A DNA stretch of 64,000 nt from an uncultured Atopobiaceae bacterium. GTDB lineage: Bacteria; Actinomycetota; Coriobacteriia; Coriobacteriales; Atopobiaceae. Positions within the stretch are counted from its first letter, which is position 1. The number at the start of each line of letters is the position of its first letter. Below, one piece after another: positions 1-8,594 of the stretch. The position numbers and the translations under genes were made by a program. Where the stretch lies: assembly GCA_944320385.1 (NCBI GenBank), contig CALUHH010000011.1:1-64000 (forward strand), written 5' to 3'. Under the pieces are notes generated by a model. That model searched no databases, was not told the DNA's origin, and saw nothing but the letters and a program-made list of their open reading frames with translations.

Positions 1-122
1 CCTCGCGCTCCTCCCTGGTGTACATCGGACTCCCTCCTGGACCAAGCTCGGTCCGAGATTTTGTCCGGGGTCCCGAGTGTGACATTTTAACCTGTCCAAA
101 TTGTCACATGCGGCCCGCTCCC

Positions 123-728
123 CTAGTGCATCAGCGCCGCCGTCCCGCCCTCGAGCAGCTGGCACGCGCGGCGCGTCACCTCGGTGAGCGGCACGGCGCG
201 GTCCGAGAGCAGCCACCAGCGATACAGCGAGAAGAGCCCACCGAGCCCAAACGCGAGCAGCATCTCCAGCTCCTCGTCCGGCACGTCCCCGCGAACGAAG
301 CCGCGCTCGACGCTCTGTCGCGCCAGCGGGCGCGAGAGGTGCTCGAAGAGCAGCTCGGAGGGCACGTGCTCGCAGTAGCCGCGCCCGAGCGTCTCGTTTT
401 GGCTCAGGTACTCGGCGAGCGCGGCGAAGAAGGCCCGAAGCGGCGTCACGCCCGCGGCCGCCTCCACGCGCTCCCGCGTGGCGAGCTCGACCTCGTCGAG
501 CAGGCCCGTGACCACGTCGTCGGCGATGGCGTCAAGCAGCCCGTCCACCGACCCAAAGTGCTGGTAGAACGTCTTGCGGTCCACGTCCGCCTCGCGCGCG
601 ATCGCACTCACGGTGACCTGCTCGAGCGGAACCTCCGTGATCAGACGGTCAAACGCCGCGACGATGGCGCGACGGCTGCGCCGCACGCGTCGGTCCACGT
701 GCTCGTCGTTCTTCTCGCCCAGCATCAT
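123..728 (-). CDS. TetR-family transcriptional regulator
   Basis: A 201-residue one-component repressor-type regulator. Residues about 20-65 form the TetR N-terminal helix-turn-helix, with the recognition segment VSAIAREADVDRKTFYQHFG; the rest is a helical ligand-binding domain ending FSLYRWWLLSD. The ATG at 728 is chosen because a GAGGGG ribosome site lies 6 nt upstream and translation would begin MMLGEKN, just before the TetR fold. Length is usual for the family. It is transcribed away from the radical SAM gene and lies downstream of a 50-residue small gene on the same strand, which may be its target or simply co-transcribed. The ligand is unknown. Confidence 0.9.
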   Translation of the reverse strand: MMLGEKNDEHVDRRVRRSRRAIVAAFDRLITEVPLEQVTVSAIAREADVDRKTFYQHFGSVDGLLDAIADDVVTGLLDEVELATRERVEAAAGVTPLRAFFAALAEYLSQNETLGRGYCEHVPSELLFEHLSRPLARQSVERGFVRGDVPDEELEMLLAFGLGGLFSLYRWWLLSDRAVPLTEVTRRACQLLEGGTAALMH

Positions 729-840
729 GAGTGTCCCCTCGGCCGACAGCAAGACGCGCCCCGCCCAGACGGACGGGACGCGTCTATTGTTCCACAGCTG
801 TGGGAGATCGTGGGTCGAGCCAGGCCGGACGGCCGCCGCG

Positions 841-993
841 CTACGCGATCGGGAACCTGCCGGCGCCGAGGCGCGCATCCAGCTCGGCGAATGCGGGCGC
901 GGAGCTCTTGCTGGCCTCGAGCTTGCGGGAGGCCTCGAGGGAACGGTCTCCGGAGAAGATGCTTGCGAGCAGGTTGCCGAGCTTGCGGCCCAT
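841..993 (-). CDS. Small 50-residue protein of unknown function
   Basis: A short open frame starting MGRKLGNLLASIFSGD and ending GAGRFPIA. It is supported by a near-perfect AGGAGGT ribosome site 5 nt before the ATG and by a lysine/serine/alanine-rich composition unlike the arginine-rich shadow frames around it. It could form one amphipathic helix (NLLASIFSG). It lies 112 bp upstream of the TetR gene on the same strand, so the two may form an operon. I do not recognise the family. The start is well supported; the function is not. Confidence 0.55.
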   Translation of the reverse strand: MGRKLGNLLASIFSGDRSLEASRKLEASKSSAPAFAELDARLGAGRFPIA

Positions 994-1298
994 GGTGACC
1001 TCCTGAATGGTCGTTTCCCGGCCGCCGCCGGCCGGGGTTCCTGTGCTGTCCGATTATGAAATCTACTCGAAACAATTGGGCCGTTCCAGCGATTTATCAC
1101 ATGTTCATTAGATTCACCGTATTTCCACATTTAGTTCATCTTTGTGTAAATCTCAGTCCACAGCGCACCGTCATCTGTGGAATAGGCGCCATGCCCTCCC
1201 CCTTCACGGAAGAGACACCTTCGCTACTCCACAGGTGTGGGTTTTCACCTAACTGGGTATAAACAGGGCGCCCCATCGAGCACGTGAAAGGACCGGAG
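994..1298. promoter_or_regulatory. Divergent intergenic region
   Basis: About 300 bp between the small minus-strand gene and the plus-strand radical SAM gene. It is clearly more AT-rich than its surroundings. A TATAAA at about 1257-1262 could be a -10 element for the radical SAM gene. A G+C-rich inverted repeat (GGCCGCCGCCGGCC) lies near 1020. No convincing gene was seen. Confidence 0.4.
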
Positions 1299-2741
1299 AT
1301 GGCACTGACCCAGGCGGCGGAGCGCGCCGCGCTCTACAAGCTCATCGACTACGTGGACGAGGACCCCGAGGTCCGCATCCCCAAGATCATGGACACGATC
1401 GACACGTACACCCCGGCGAGCGTCTTCCCCACCCAGCGAGCGGCGTTCAGAAGCGCCATCGACGACCGCAGCAACTGGTACCAGCTCATCCTGCGCGCCT
1501 TCCGGCTCAACCCGGAGATGCGCCGCCGTTTGCTCAAGACGCTGATCGTGGACGCAAACATCCTCGCCTGGCCGGTCCAGGAGAAGGCACGCGAGAAGTA
1601 CGCGTGCAACATCCCGTGGGCGATCCTGCTGGACCCCACGAGCGCCTGCAACCTGCACTGCACCGGCTGCTGGGCGGCCGAGTACGGGCATGCGCTCAAC
1701 CTCTCCTACGACGACATCTGCGGGGTCATCGACCAGGGCCGCGAGCTCGGCTGCCACGTCTACATCTACACCGGCGGCGAGCCGCTCGTGCGCAAGGACG
1801 ACCTCATCCGCATCTGCGAGCGCTACCCCGACTGCGCCTTCCTCTGCTTCACCAACGCGACGCTCATCGACGAGGCCTTCTGCCAGGACATGATTCGCGT
1901 GGCCAACTTCGTGCCCGCCATCTCGGCGGAGGGCAACGAGCACACCACCGACGCCCGCCGCGGCGACGGGACCTACGCCAAGATCGAGCGCGCGATGGAC
2001 CTGCTGCGCGCACACGACCTGCCCTTTGGCATCTCCTGCTGCTGGACGCGCGCCAACGCGGACGCCGTCGCCACCGAGGAGAACATGGACTGGATGATCG
2101 AGAAGGGCGCGCTGTTCTGCTGGTACTTCCACTTCATGCCGGTGGGGCGCGCAGCGAGCGCCGACCTCATGCCCACGCCGGAGCAGCGCGAGCGCATGTA
2201 CCGCTTCGTGCGCGAGATGCGCGGGGTCAAGCCGCTCTTCACGCTGGACTTCCAGAACGACGGCGAGTTCGTGGGCGGCTGCATCGCCGGCGGTCGCCGC
2301 TACCTGCACATCAACGCCGCGGGCGACGTGGAGCCGTGCGTGTTCATCCACTACGCCAACGCCAACATCCACGACGCCAGCCTGCTCGACGCGCTGCGCT
2401 CGCCGCTGTTCATGAAGTACTACGAGGGCCAACCGTTCAACACCAACCACCTGCGGCCCTGCCCGATGCTGGAGAACCCGGACGACCTGCCGCGCATGGT
2501 GGCAGAGACGGGGGCGCGCTCCACGGACCTCGTGGAGCAGGAGACGCCCGAGCAGCTGCGCGAGAAGACCGCGCCGGCCGCGGCCGCGTGGGCCCCGGTG
2601 GCCGAGCGGCTCTGGGCGGACGAGGCCGACCCGCTGCACGAGACGCGCCAGCGCTGGAACGAGGGGCAGGCCGAGACCGACGTCACGCGCCTGGCACGGC
2701 TTGGCCGAGACCTCACGACGCAGCCGGAGCCGCAGCTGTAG
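1299..2741 (+). CDS. Radical SAM protein with C-terminal cysteine cluster
   Basis: A 480-residue radical S-adenosylmethionine enzyme. The CNLHCTGC motif (Cys117, 121, 124) is the CX3CX2C site that binds the [4Fe-4S] cluster cleaving SAM, followed by a glycine-rich YTGGEPL SAM-binding segment. Further cysteines at about 328, 347 and 388 (GGCIAGG, EPCVF, RPCPM) resemble a SPASM or twitch auxiliary-cluster region. The start at ATG 1299 has AAAGGA 6 nt upstream; an in-frame GTG at 1284 lacks a site. Substrate unknown: SPASM enzymes modify peptides or proteins, but no precursor peptide gene is visible beside it. It is convergent with the EamA gene, sharing a hairpin terminator. Confidence 0.88.
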   Translation: MALTQAAERAALYKLIDYVDEDPEVRIPKIMDTIDTYTPASVFPTQRAAFRSAIDDRSNWYQLILRAFRLNPEMRRRLLKTLIVDANILAWPVQEKAREKYACNIPWAILLDPTSACNLHCTGCWAAEYGHALNLSYDDICGVIDQGRELGCHVYIYTGGEPLVRKDDLIRICERYPDCAFLCFTNATLIDEAFCQDMIRVANFVPAISAEGNEHTTDARRGDGTYAKIERAMDLLRAHDLPFGISCCWTRANADAVATEENMDWMIEKGALFCWYFHFMPVGRAASADLMPTPEQRERMYRFVREMRGVKPLFTLDFQNDGEFVGGCIAGGRRYLHINAAGDVEPCVFIHYANANIHDASLLDALRSPLFMKYYEGQPFNTNHLRPCPMLENPDDLPRMVAETGARSTDLVEQETPEQLREKTAPAAAAWAPVAERLWADEADPLHETRQRWNEGQAETDVTRLARLGRDLTTQPEPQL

Positions 2742-2757
2742 GTTCTTCTCGGCTGCT

Positions 2758-2871
2758 GAGGTGCGGCGGATGGACGGTCCGCGACTCGAAAACGTCCATC
2801 TGCCGCACCTCACCCGTTAAGGTGCGGCGGATGGACGGTCTGGACCGCCAAAACGTCGCGTTGCCGCACCT
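2758..2871. terminator. Two tandem hairpins between convergent genes
   Basis: Hairpin 1 (2758-2811) has 19-nt arms with one mismatch, beginning GAGGTGCGGC, around a 16-nt loop ending AAAA. Hairpin 2 (2820-2871) begins with the same GGTGCGGCGGATGGACGGT word, but its closing arm has diverged so that only the outer 9-10 bp pair. Lying between the 3' ends of convergent genes, they probably act as a bidirectional terminator. The repeated word suggests a duplicated repeat element rather than a simple terminator. Confidence 0.7.
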
Positions 2872-3799
2872 ATTCCGCCTGCGGCGTCACCAGCCACGCA
2901 CCCAGTGCCATGAGCGCCAGCGCGACGAGAAACGCCGGGCCCGGAACCGTCTGAAACAGCACCAGCGACAGCGCCGCCCCGATGAACGGGTTCACCGCAT
3001 AGTAGGCGCTCGTCCGCGCCGCGCCCAGGCCGCGCTGGGCGTACACGTAGAAGAAGATCGAGAGCCCGTAGGCAACGAAGCCCAGCACAAGGGCGGCTGC
3101 AATGTCCGGCAGCGCGGGCAGAGCGTCGCCGGCGAGAAGGGCCACGGCCAGCGCGCCCGTCCCCGACCCCAGCCCCTTCACGACGACCACCTGGGCGGGG
3201 TCCTTCTCGGAGAGTCGGCTCGTGCAGTTGTTCTCGACGCCCCAGCACAGGCATGCTCCGAGCACCAGCAGCGATCCCGCGGAAAAGCTCAGCGCCCAGG
3301 CGCTCTCGAGGCTGAGCAGCGCACACGACGCCGTGATCACGGCGATGCCCGCCCAGGTCCGCGGTGCGACGCGCTCCCCGAAGGCCACGAAGGCGATGAC
3401 CGCCGTCGCCACGATCTCGAAGTTGTTGAGCAGCGCCACGTTCTCGGGCGCCGCGTGCGCGAGGCCCGCCATGAGCAGGATCGGCGCCGCTATGTCGAGA
3501 AGGACCATCGCCACGACATAGGGGGCGTCCGCGCGCTCGAGCGGCTCCTCCGCGGCCGGCGCGGGCCGCGCCGCCGCCCGCACGGCCGTGAGCGCCGCCA
3601 TCCCGACGCCCGCACCCAGGTAGAGCAGGGCCGCCATCATGTTGGGCGCGACGCTTCCGAGAAGCACCTTGGAGCACGGCGTCGAGAGCGCGTAGAGGCA
3701 CGCTGCCAGAAACGCCGCCGCCACGAAGCGCCCGATGCGCGCGCCGGGCCGCTCGTCCTTCTCGGCCGGATTTGGCGGCTCACTATTCTGGGCGCACAT
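2870..3799 (-). CDS. EamA/DMT-family permease
   Basis: A 309-residue inner-membrane transporter of the drug/metabolite superfamily, with about ten hydrophobic helices arranged as two EamA repeats (first roughly residues 20-150, second 165-305). Members export amino acids, metabolites or drugs; the substrate cannot be told here. The ATG at 3799 is preceded by GGGAGGT. It overlaps the end of the upstream small membrane protein gene by 17 nt, which implies translational coupling. Its stop codon lies inside the second hairpin of the shared terminator. Confidence 0.85.
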   Translation of the reverse strand: MCAQNSEPPNPAEKDERPGARIGRFVAAAFLAACLYALSTPCSKVLLGSVAPNMMAALLYLGAGVGMAALTAVRAAARPAPAAEEPLERADAPYVVAMVLLDIAAPILLMAGLAHAAPENVALLNNFEIVATAVIAFVAFGERVAPRTWAGIAVITASCALLSLESAWALSFSAGSLLVLGACLCWGVENNCTSRLSEKDPAQVVVVKGLGSGTGALAVALLAGDALPALPDIAAALVLGFVAYGLSIFFYVYAQRGLGAARTSAYYAVNPFIGAALSLVLFQTVPGPAFLVALALMALGAWLVTPQAE

Positions 3800-4178
3800 C
3801 CCGACCTCCCTCGGAACTCCTCCTCCTGACCAGGCCGACCACGAGCATGACGCCCGCGATGACGAGAAGAACGACGGCCCCCGCCGCCAGCGCCAGGGCA
3901 ATCACAACCAGCGAGCCCGAGAACCCCACCGTCGCGGGAAGAAACAGCAGCAGCCAGCCCCCGCCCGGGGCCGTGTCCACCGTATCGAGGTACCCGACAA
4001 GGCTCGCGTGAGCTCCCCATACGGCGAGCAGGCCCAGCAGCAGGCAGACGGCCGCGGCTATGGCCAGATAGCGCGCGACCCGACGAAGGTCCGTCCCGCC
4101 GCCGGCGACCGACCCGTCACGGTCCGGCGAGACGGGCTCGCCGCCGTCCGACCTCTGGATGAACGGGCCGTCGTCCAC
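3783..4178 (-). CDS. Small membrane protein, unknown family
   Basis: A 131-residue protein with a hydrophilic N-terminus and two to three hydrophobic helices (residues about 35-58, 75-95 and 98-122) ending in basic VRRRSS. The GTG at 4178 is preferred because GAGAGGGGG lies 4 nt upstream and no better codon exists nearby. It is the first gene of a two-gene unit with the EamA permease and overlaps it. No family was recognised; it could be an accessory subunit or an unrelated small membrane protein. Confidence 0.6.
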   Translation of the reverse strand: MDDGPFIQRSDGGEPVSPDRDGSVAGGGTDLRRVARYLAIAAAVCLLLGLLAVWGAHASLVGYLDTVDTAPGGGWLLLFLPATVGFSGSLVVIALALAAGAVVLLVIAGVMLVVGLVRRRSSEGGRDVRPE

Positions 4179-4390
4179 AAGACCCCCTCTCGAATGCTGT
4201 GCCCCCATTGTAAGTCGGCGCGCGGCGGGCCGCCGGGGACGCCCGCACGCGCGGCACCCGCCCAGCAGCTTGGAGATGGCGTTCATCGCGCCCCTTTCCG
4301 AGAGAGCCAACGTCGCCAATGATACGGCCTCGCGGCGCGGCGGCCGGCGGGCGTATCATGGGAGCAGCACCTCGTTGAATGGGAGTCCCC

Positions 4391-5554
4391 GTGAGCACGT
4401 CTGTCTCTCGCCGGTCCGCCGTCGGGCTCGGCCTTCTCGCGCCCCTTGCCCTGGCCGGCTGCTCGACCGGCCGCGGCGCCGCGTCGGGCGAGAAGGACGC
4501 CGGCTCGCAGGGCCTCTCCGCGCTCGGCGAGGCCACGCCCGTGCCGCTCGCGCACGCCACGCAGTTCACGCTGGACGCCTACGAGGGCGGCCACCGGCTC
4601 GCGTACCTCGCCAGCGGGGACCGCTTCCTCATCGTGCCCGAGGGCGCCGACGCGCCGGAGGGCCTGCCCGAAGACGTGGCCGTGGTGCGCCGCCCGCTCG
4701 AGAGCGTCTACCTGGTCTCCACCGGCATGATCTGCCTCGTCGACGCCATCGGGGCGCTCGACGCGGTGGGCGTCTCGTCCGTGCGAGCCGAGGACTCCCC
4801 CGTCGAGGAGTTCGCCGCGCGCCTCGAGGACGGCAGGGTCGCCTACGGCGGCATCTACCGCGCGCCGGACTACGAGCTCATCGCCGCCGCGGGCTGCCCG
4901 CTCGCGATCGAGAACACCAACATCGACCACGTGCCCGAGGTCCGCGCCAAGCTCGAGGAGCTCGGCGTGACCGTGCTCATGGAGCAGTCCAGCCGCGAGG
5001 AGGACATGCTGGGTCGGCTGGAGTGGATCGTCCTCATGGGCGCGCTCTTTGGCCGCGAGGACGAGGCGGCGGCGGTCTTCGACGAGGTCGCGGCCGGCGT
5101 GGAGGCCGCGTCGAAGGAGGGGCCGCTCGGCAGGACCGTCGCGTTCTTCTACGTCAACGAGGACGGCGCCGCGGTGACGCGCCGCGCGGGCGACTACCTC
5201 TGCCAGATGATCGAGGCCGCGGGCGGCACCTACGTGAGCTTTGACGCCGAGGGCGCCGCGGACTCCTCCCCCACCACCGTCACCGTCGAGATGGAGCGCT
5301 TCTACGAGGGGGCGCGCGACGCCGACGTCATCATCTACAACGCCACGGTCGACGAGGGCGTTACCTCCGTCGCGGAGCTGGTACAGAGAAACGCGCTGCT
5401 CGCCGACTTCCGCGCCGTGCGCGAGAGCAACGTCTGGACCTGCGACTCCACCATGTACCAGCAGATGACCCGCATGGCGGACATCATCTTCGACCTGCGC
5501 GCGGCCATCTCGGGCTCCGGGGAGCCCACGACCTTCGTCTGGAGGCTGGCCTAA
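4391..5554 (+). CDS. ABC transporter substrate-binding lipoprotein (iron/B12 type)
   Basis: A 387-residue lipoprotein. Residues 1-23 form a signal peptide ending LALAGC, with Cys23 as the lipidated residue. The mature part resembles the periplasmic binding protein type used for ferric siderophores, haem or cobalamin. The GTG at 4391 is favoured by a GGGAG site 5 nt upstream; an in-frame ATG 12 nt earlier has none. It is the first gene of a three-gene importer operon with a FecCD permease (gap of 1 nt) and an ATPase. An inverted repeat TGATACG...CGTATCA lies just upstream (about 4319-4359). No DtxR-like box was seen, so iron control is not shown here. Confidence 0.85.
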   Translation: MSTSVSRRSAVGLGLLAPLALAGCSTGRGAASGEKDAGSQGLSALGEATPVPLAHATQFTLDAYEGGHRLAYLASGDRFLIVPEGADAPEGLPEDVAVVRRPLESVYLVSTGMICLVDAIGALDAVGVSSVRAEDSPVEEFAARLEDGRVAYGGIYRAPDYELIAAAGCPLAIENTNIDHVPEVRAKLEELGVTVLMEQSSREEDMLGRLEWIVLMGALFGREDEAAAVFDEVAAGVEAASKEGPLGRTVAFFYVNEDGAAVTRRAGDYLCQMIEAAGGTYVSFDAEGAADSSPTTVTVEMERFYEGARDADVIIYNATVDEGVTSVAELVQRNALLADFRAVRESNVWTCDSTMYQQMTRMADIIFDLRAAISGSGEPTTFVWRLA

Positions 5555-5555
5555 C

Positions 5556-6596
5556 GTGGGCGGCGGGGCGGCGCGGGTGGGCGAGAAGGGCGGGGCGTCG
5601 CGGGCGCTTGCCTTCGACCTCGTCGTTCTTCTCGGCCTGGCGGCGCTCTTTGTTGCGAGCCTCTGCCTGGGCAGCGTGGAGACCACGCCCGCCGAGGTGC
5701 TGCGCATCCTTGCGGCGGGTCCCGGCGACGGCTCCACCGCGGCGCAGGTCCTCTGGCAGATCCGCCTGCCCCGCGCCATCGAGGCGGTGCTGCTGGGCGG
5801 GGCGCTCTCGCTCTCGGGCTTCCTGCTGCAGACCTTCTTTGCCAACCCCATCGCCGACCCCTTTGTGCTGGGCGTCTCGTCGGGCGCCAAGCTCGTGGTG
5901 GCCGTGGTGATGATCGTGGTGCTGGGCACGGGGCAGGTCATGAGCCCCGCGACGTCGGTGGCTGCGGCGTTTGCGGGGTCGCTTCTCACCATGGGCTTTG
6001 TGCTGCTCATCTCGCGGCGCGTGCGCACGCAGAGCATGCTCATCGTGGCCGGCGTGATGGTGGGCTACATCTGCTCGGCCGCGACCAACTTCCTCGTGGC
6101 CTTTGCCGACGACCAGTCCATCGTGAACCTGGACAACTGGTCGCGCGGCAGCTTCTCGGGCGCCACGTGGCCTGACGTGGGCATCGTCGCCGTGTGCGTG
6201 CTCGCCATGGGCGCCGCCGTCTTTGCGCTCTCCAAGCCACTCGGCGCCTACCAGCTGGGCGAGCCGTACGCGCAGAGCGTGGGCGTGAACGTGGGCGGGC
6301 TGCGCATGCTCATCGTCGCGGTGTCGAGCCTGCTCTCGGCCTGCGTGGCGGCCTTTGCCGGGCCGGTGTCGTTTGTGGGCATCGCCGCGCCGCACCTGGC
6401 GCGCCGCGGCGTGCGCTCGTCGCGGCCGCTCTACGTGACGCCGGCGTGCTTCCTCACGGGCGCGGCCTTCTGCTGCGGGTGCGACCTCGTGGCGCGCACG
6501 CTCTTCTCGCCGGTCGAGCTCTCCGTGAGCGCCGTCACCGCCGTCTTTGGCGCGCCAATCGTGATCGCCCTCATGCTCCGCGGGAGGTCCCGATGA
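5556..6596 (+). CDS. FecCD/BtuC-family ABC permease
   Basis: A 346-residue integral membrane permease of the iron-siderophore/cobalamin importer family, with about ten hydrophobic segments and family hallmarks such as LPRAIEAVLLGGALSLSG near residue 70 and GPVSFVGIAAPHLAR near residue 270, the coupling-helix region that touches the ATPase. It begins with GTG one base after the binding-protein stop and ends in an ATGA overlap with the ATPase, so the three genes are coupled. It forms the channel for whatever the 4391-5554 lipoprotein captures. Confidence 0.92.
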   Translation: MGGGAARVGEKGGASRALAFDLVVLLGLAALFVASLCLGSVETTPAEVLRILAAGPGDGSTAAQVLWQIRLPRAIEAVLLGGALSLSGFLLQTFFANPIADPFVLGVSSGAKLVVAVVMIVVLGTGQVMSPATSVAAAFAGSLLTMGFVLLISRRVRTQSMLIVAGVMVGYICSAATNFLVAFADDQSIVNLDNWSRGSFSGATWPDVGIVAVCVLAMGAAVFALSKPLGAYQLGEPYAQSVGVNVGGLRMLIVAVSSLLSACVAAFAGPVSFVGIAAPHLARRGVRSSRPLYVTPACFLTGAAFCCGCDLVARTLFSPVELSVSAVTAVFGAPIVIALMLRGRSR

Positions 6597-7744
6597 CCGC
6601 CCTGAGAGGACACTCTGTTAATTGGGGACAGTCCCCAATTAACAGAAACGCGCTGGAGCTGCGGGGGCTGGCGGTGGGGCACGGGCAGCGGGCGCTCGTG
6701 CGCGACGTCTGCCTGGCCGTGCGCCCGGGTCAGGTCGTGGCGCTCATCGGCCCCAACGGCTCGGGTAAGACCACGATCCTGCGCACCGTGGCGGGCCAGC
6801 TGCGCGCGCTCGGCGGCGTCGTCGAGCTCTTCGGCCGGCCGCTCGGCGAGGTGCCGGCGACCGAGCGCGCGCAGGAGATGGCGGTCATGCTCACCGGCCG
6901 GCCGGGCACGGAACTGCTCACCTGCCGCGACGTCGTGGAGGCGGGCCGCTACCCGTTCACGGGGAGGCTCGGCGTGCTGGGCGAGAAGGACCACGAGGCC
7001 GTGCGCGCCGCGCTGGAGGCGACAGGCGTGGCCGACCTCGCCGAGCGTGACTTCGCCCACATCAGCGACGGCCAGCGGCAGCGCGTCCTTCTCGCCCGGG
7101 CGCTTTGCCAGGAGCCGCGCGTGCTGCTGCTCGACGAGCCCACGTCGTACCTGGACGTGCGCTCGCAGCTGGAGATGCTGCAGCTCCTGCGGCGCGAGGC
7201 CCGCGAGCACGACATCGCCGTCGTGGCGTCGCTGCACGAGATCGACCTCGCGCAGAAGGCCGCCGACCACGTGGTCTGCGTCCGCGACGGGCGCGTCGCC
7301 TTTCAGGGCGCGCCGGAGGAGGTCTTCACCGCCGAGCGCGTCGCCGAGCTCTACGGGCTTGCGCCGGGCGCCTACGACCCCGCGTTCGGCAGCGTCGAGC
7401 TTTCGCGGCCGGAGGGCGCGCCCGAGGTCTTTGTGATCGCCGGCGGAGGGACGGGCGCGGCGTGCTTCCGGCGGCTCGCGCGCGACGGCGTGCCGTTTGC
7501 GACCGGCGTGCTGCACGAGCACGACGCCGACGGGCTGCTCGCGCGCAGCCTGGCCACGCGCGCGGTCTTCGAGCGCGACTTCGAGCCCGTGAGCGAGCGC
7601 GCCGTGGCGGAGGCGCGCGAGGTCCTTCTTGGCTGCAAGCGGGTCATCTGCTGCGTGGACGGCTTCGGCACGATGAACGCGCGCAACGCCGAGCTCCTCG
7701 ACGCCGCCCGTCTGTTAATTGGGGACAGTCCCCAATTTACATAA
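6593..7744 (+). CDS. FecE/BtuD-type ABC ATPase with C-terminal extension
   Basis: A 383-residue protein. Residues about 25-275 form an ABC ATPase with Walker A GPNGSGKTT (53-61), signature ISDGQRQRV near 157 and Walker B LLLDEPTSYLD near 178, which energises the upstream permease. A further domain of about 110 residues (VFVIAGGGTGAACFRRL onward) is absent from ordinary FecE. The start overlaps the permease stop (ATGA). A palindromic repeat lies in frame at residues about 8-18 (SVNWGQSPINR) and a second copy supplies the last residues (LLIGDSPQFT), so both ends of the protein are repeat-encoded. The catalytic motifs are intact. Confidence 0.9.
   Translation: MTALRGHSVNWGQSPINRNALELRGLAVGHGQRALVRDVCLAVRPGQVVALIGPNGSGKTTILRTVAGQLRALGGVVELFGRPLGEVPATERAQEMAVMLTGRPGTELLTCRDVVEAGRYPFTGRLGVLGEKDHEAVRAALEATGVADLAERDFAHISDGQRQRVLLARALCQEPRVLLLDEPTSYLDVRSQLEMLQLLRREAREHDIAVVASLHEIDLAQKAADHVVCVRDGRVAFQGAPEEVFTAERVAELYGLAPGAYDPAFGSVELSRPEGAPEVFVIAGGGTGAACFRRLARDGVPFATGVLHEHDADGLLARSLATRAVFERDFEPVSERAVAEAREVLLGCKRVICCVDGFGTMNARNAELLDAARLLIGDSPQFT
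6614..6646. repeat. GGGACAGTCCC-core palindrome inside a CDS
   Basis: A perfect 33-bp palindrome with 16-nt arms around one A, beginning TCTGTTAATTGGGGAC. It is in frame within the ATPase gene and encodes SVNWGQSPINR. Same TTAATT-arm version as the copies at 7711 and 7751. Confidence 0.9.
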
Positions 7745-7783
7745 AACATTTGTGTTAATTGGGGACTGTCCCCAATTAACAGA
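7711..7783. repeat. Palindrome doublet between convergent genes
   Basis: Two TTAATT-armed palindromes, 7711-7741 and 7751-7783, are separated by AT-rich sequence and arranged as inverted copies of each other. The left copy encodes the C-terminus of the ATPase; the right copy supplies the TAA stop of the CHAD gene. The arrangement resembles a REP doublet and should also terminate both convergent transcripts. Confidence 0.85.
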
Positions 7784-8573
7784 CGTGGCAGAACTCGTCG
7801 ACGAGCGCCTGGTTCTGGGCGAGAAGAACCTCGAGCGCCCGGCGTGCCTCCGCCGAGAGCCCCGCAGTCGGAAACTCGCGCGCCATCGTCACGTTGACGC
7901 GGGCGTCGCAGATGTCGCCGAGCTCGTCCTGGACGTCCTTCATGCGCGCGCCCTCGGCGGCGGCGACCGGACCCAGCAGGTCGGCAAAGCTCTCACCCAC
8001 GTAGCGGACGCGCTTGGCACGCTTGCGCAGGGTGTGCACCGCGTCGGCGTCCGCGCGGTCGACGGTCGCGTACCCCTCGTCCACCACGCGCACGAGCTCG
8101 TCGAAGCTCGCCCGCACGTCGTCGAGCGTCACGCCGTCCGCGCGCACGCGGTCCTTCCACGGCAGCTTGCCCAGGCCCTTGCGCACGCGGCGCAGCGCCT
8201 GGCTCGTGTGCCTCCCGCGCATGACGTCGACCACATGGTTGCGCTCGAGCTCGCGCAGCTCGGCGATCTTATCGGCCAGCTCGCCGCAGGGGACGTCGAG
8301 CGCGCGGACCTGACGCAGCAGAACGTCGTACTCGCGCAGGCGCGAGGTCTCCACCACCACGGAGCGCAGGTCGTCCTGCAGCAGGCGGTGGCGCCGACGC
8401 TTCAGGAACGGCGAGACAAAGACCAGCAGGCTCCGCAGCGTGCGGATGGAGATGCGCAGGCGGTGGACGGTCTCGACGTCGTCGGGGTCGGCGAGAAACG
8501 CCTTGAGGCGGCGCTCCACAGTGTCGTCCCACTCCCGCAGCACGCGTGCGAGCTCCTTGCGAACGTCTCCCAT
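7776..8573 (-). CDS. CHAD-domain protein
   Basis: A 265-residue all-helical CHAD (conserved histidine alpha-helical) domain protein, rich in conserved His and Arg (VHRLRISIRTLRSLL near residue 40, HTLRKRAKRVRY near 195). CHAD domains bind inorganic polyphosphate, so a role in polyphosphate granules or phosphate storage is likely. The ATG at 8573 has GGGAGGTT upstream; a TTG two codons earlier lacks proper spacing. The gene is bracketed by palindrome doublets at both ends, and its stop codon comes from one of them. It follows the lipase gene on the same strand. Confidence 0.88.
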   Translation of the reverse strand: MGDVRKELARVLREWDDTVERRLKAFLADPDDVETVHRLRISIRTLRSLLVFVSPFLKRRRHRLLQDDLRSVVVETSRLREYDVLLRQVRALDVPCGELADKIAELRELERNHVVDVMRGRHTSQALRRVRKGLGKLPWKDRVRADGVTLDDVRASFDELVRVVDEGYATVDRADADAVHTLRKRAKRVRYVGESFADLLGPVAAAEGARMKDVQDELGDICDARVNVTMAREFPTAGLSAEARRALEVLLAQNQALVDEFCHVC

Positions 8574-8594
8574 GTCCAACCTCCCGTCCGCCCG

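Noticed and set aside
1604..3829. A 741-codon plus-strand frame across the radical SAM and EamA genes
   Set aside because: Arginine/alanine-rich shadow frame that crosses a terminator and two convergent real genes.
4179..4390. A cobalamin riboswitch before the importer operon
   Set aside because: No B12-box or matching core was found; only a short TGATACG inverted repeat.
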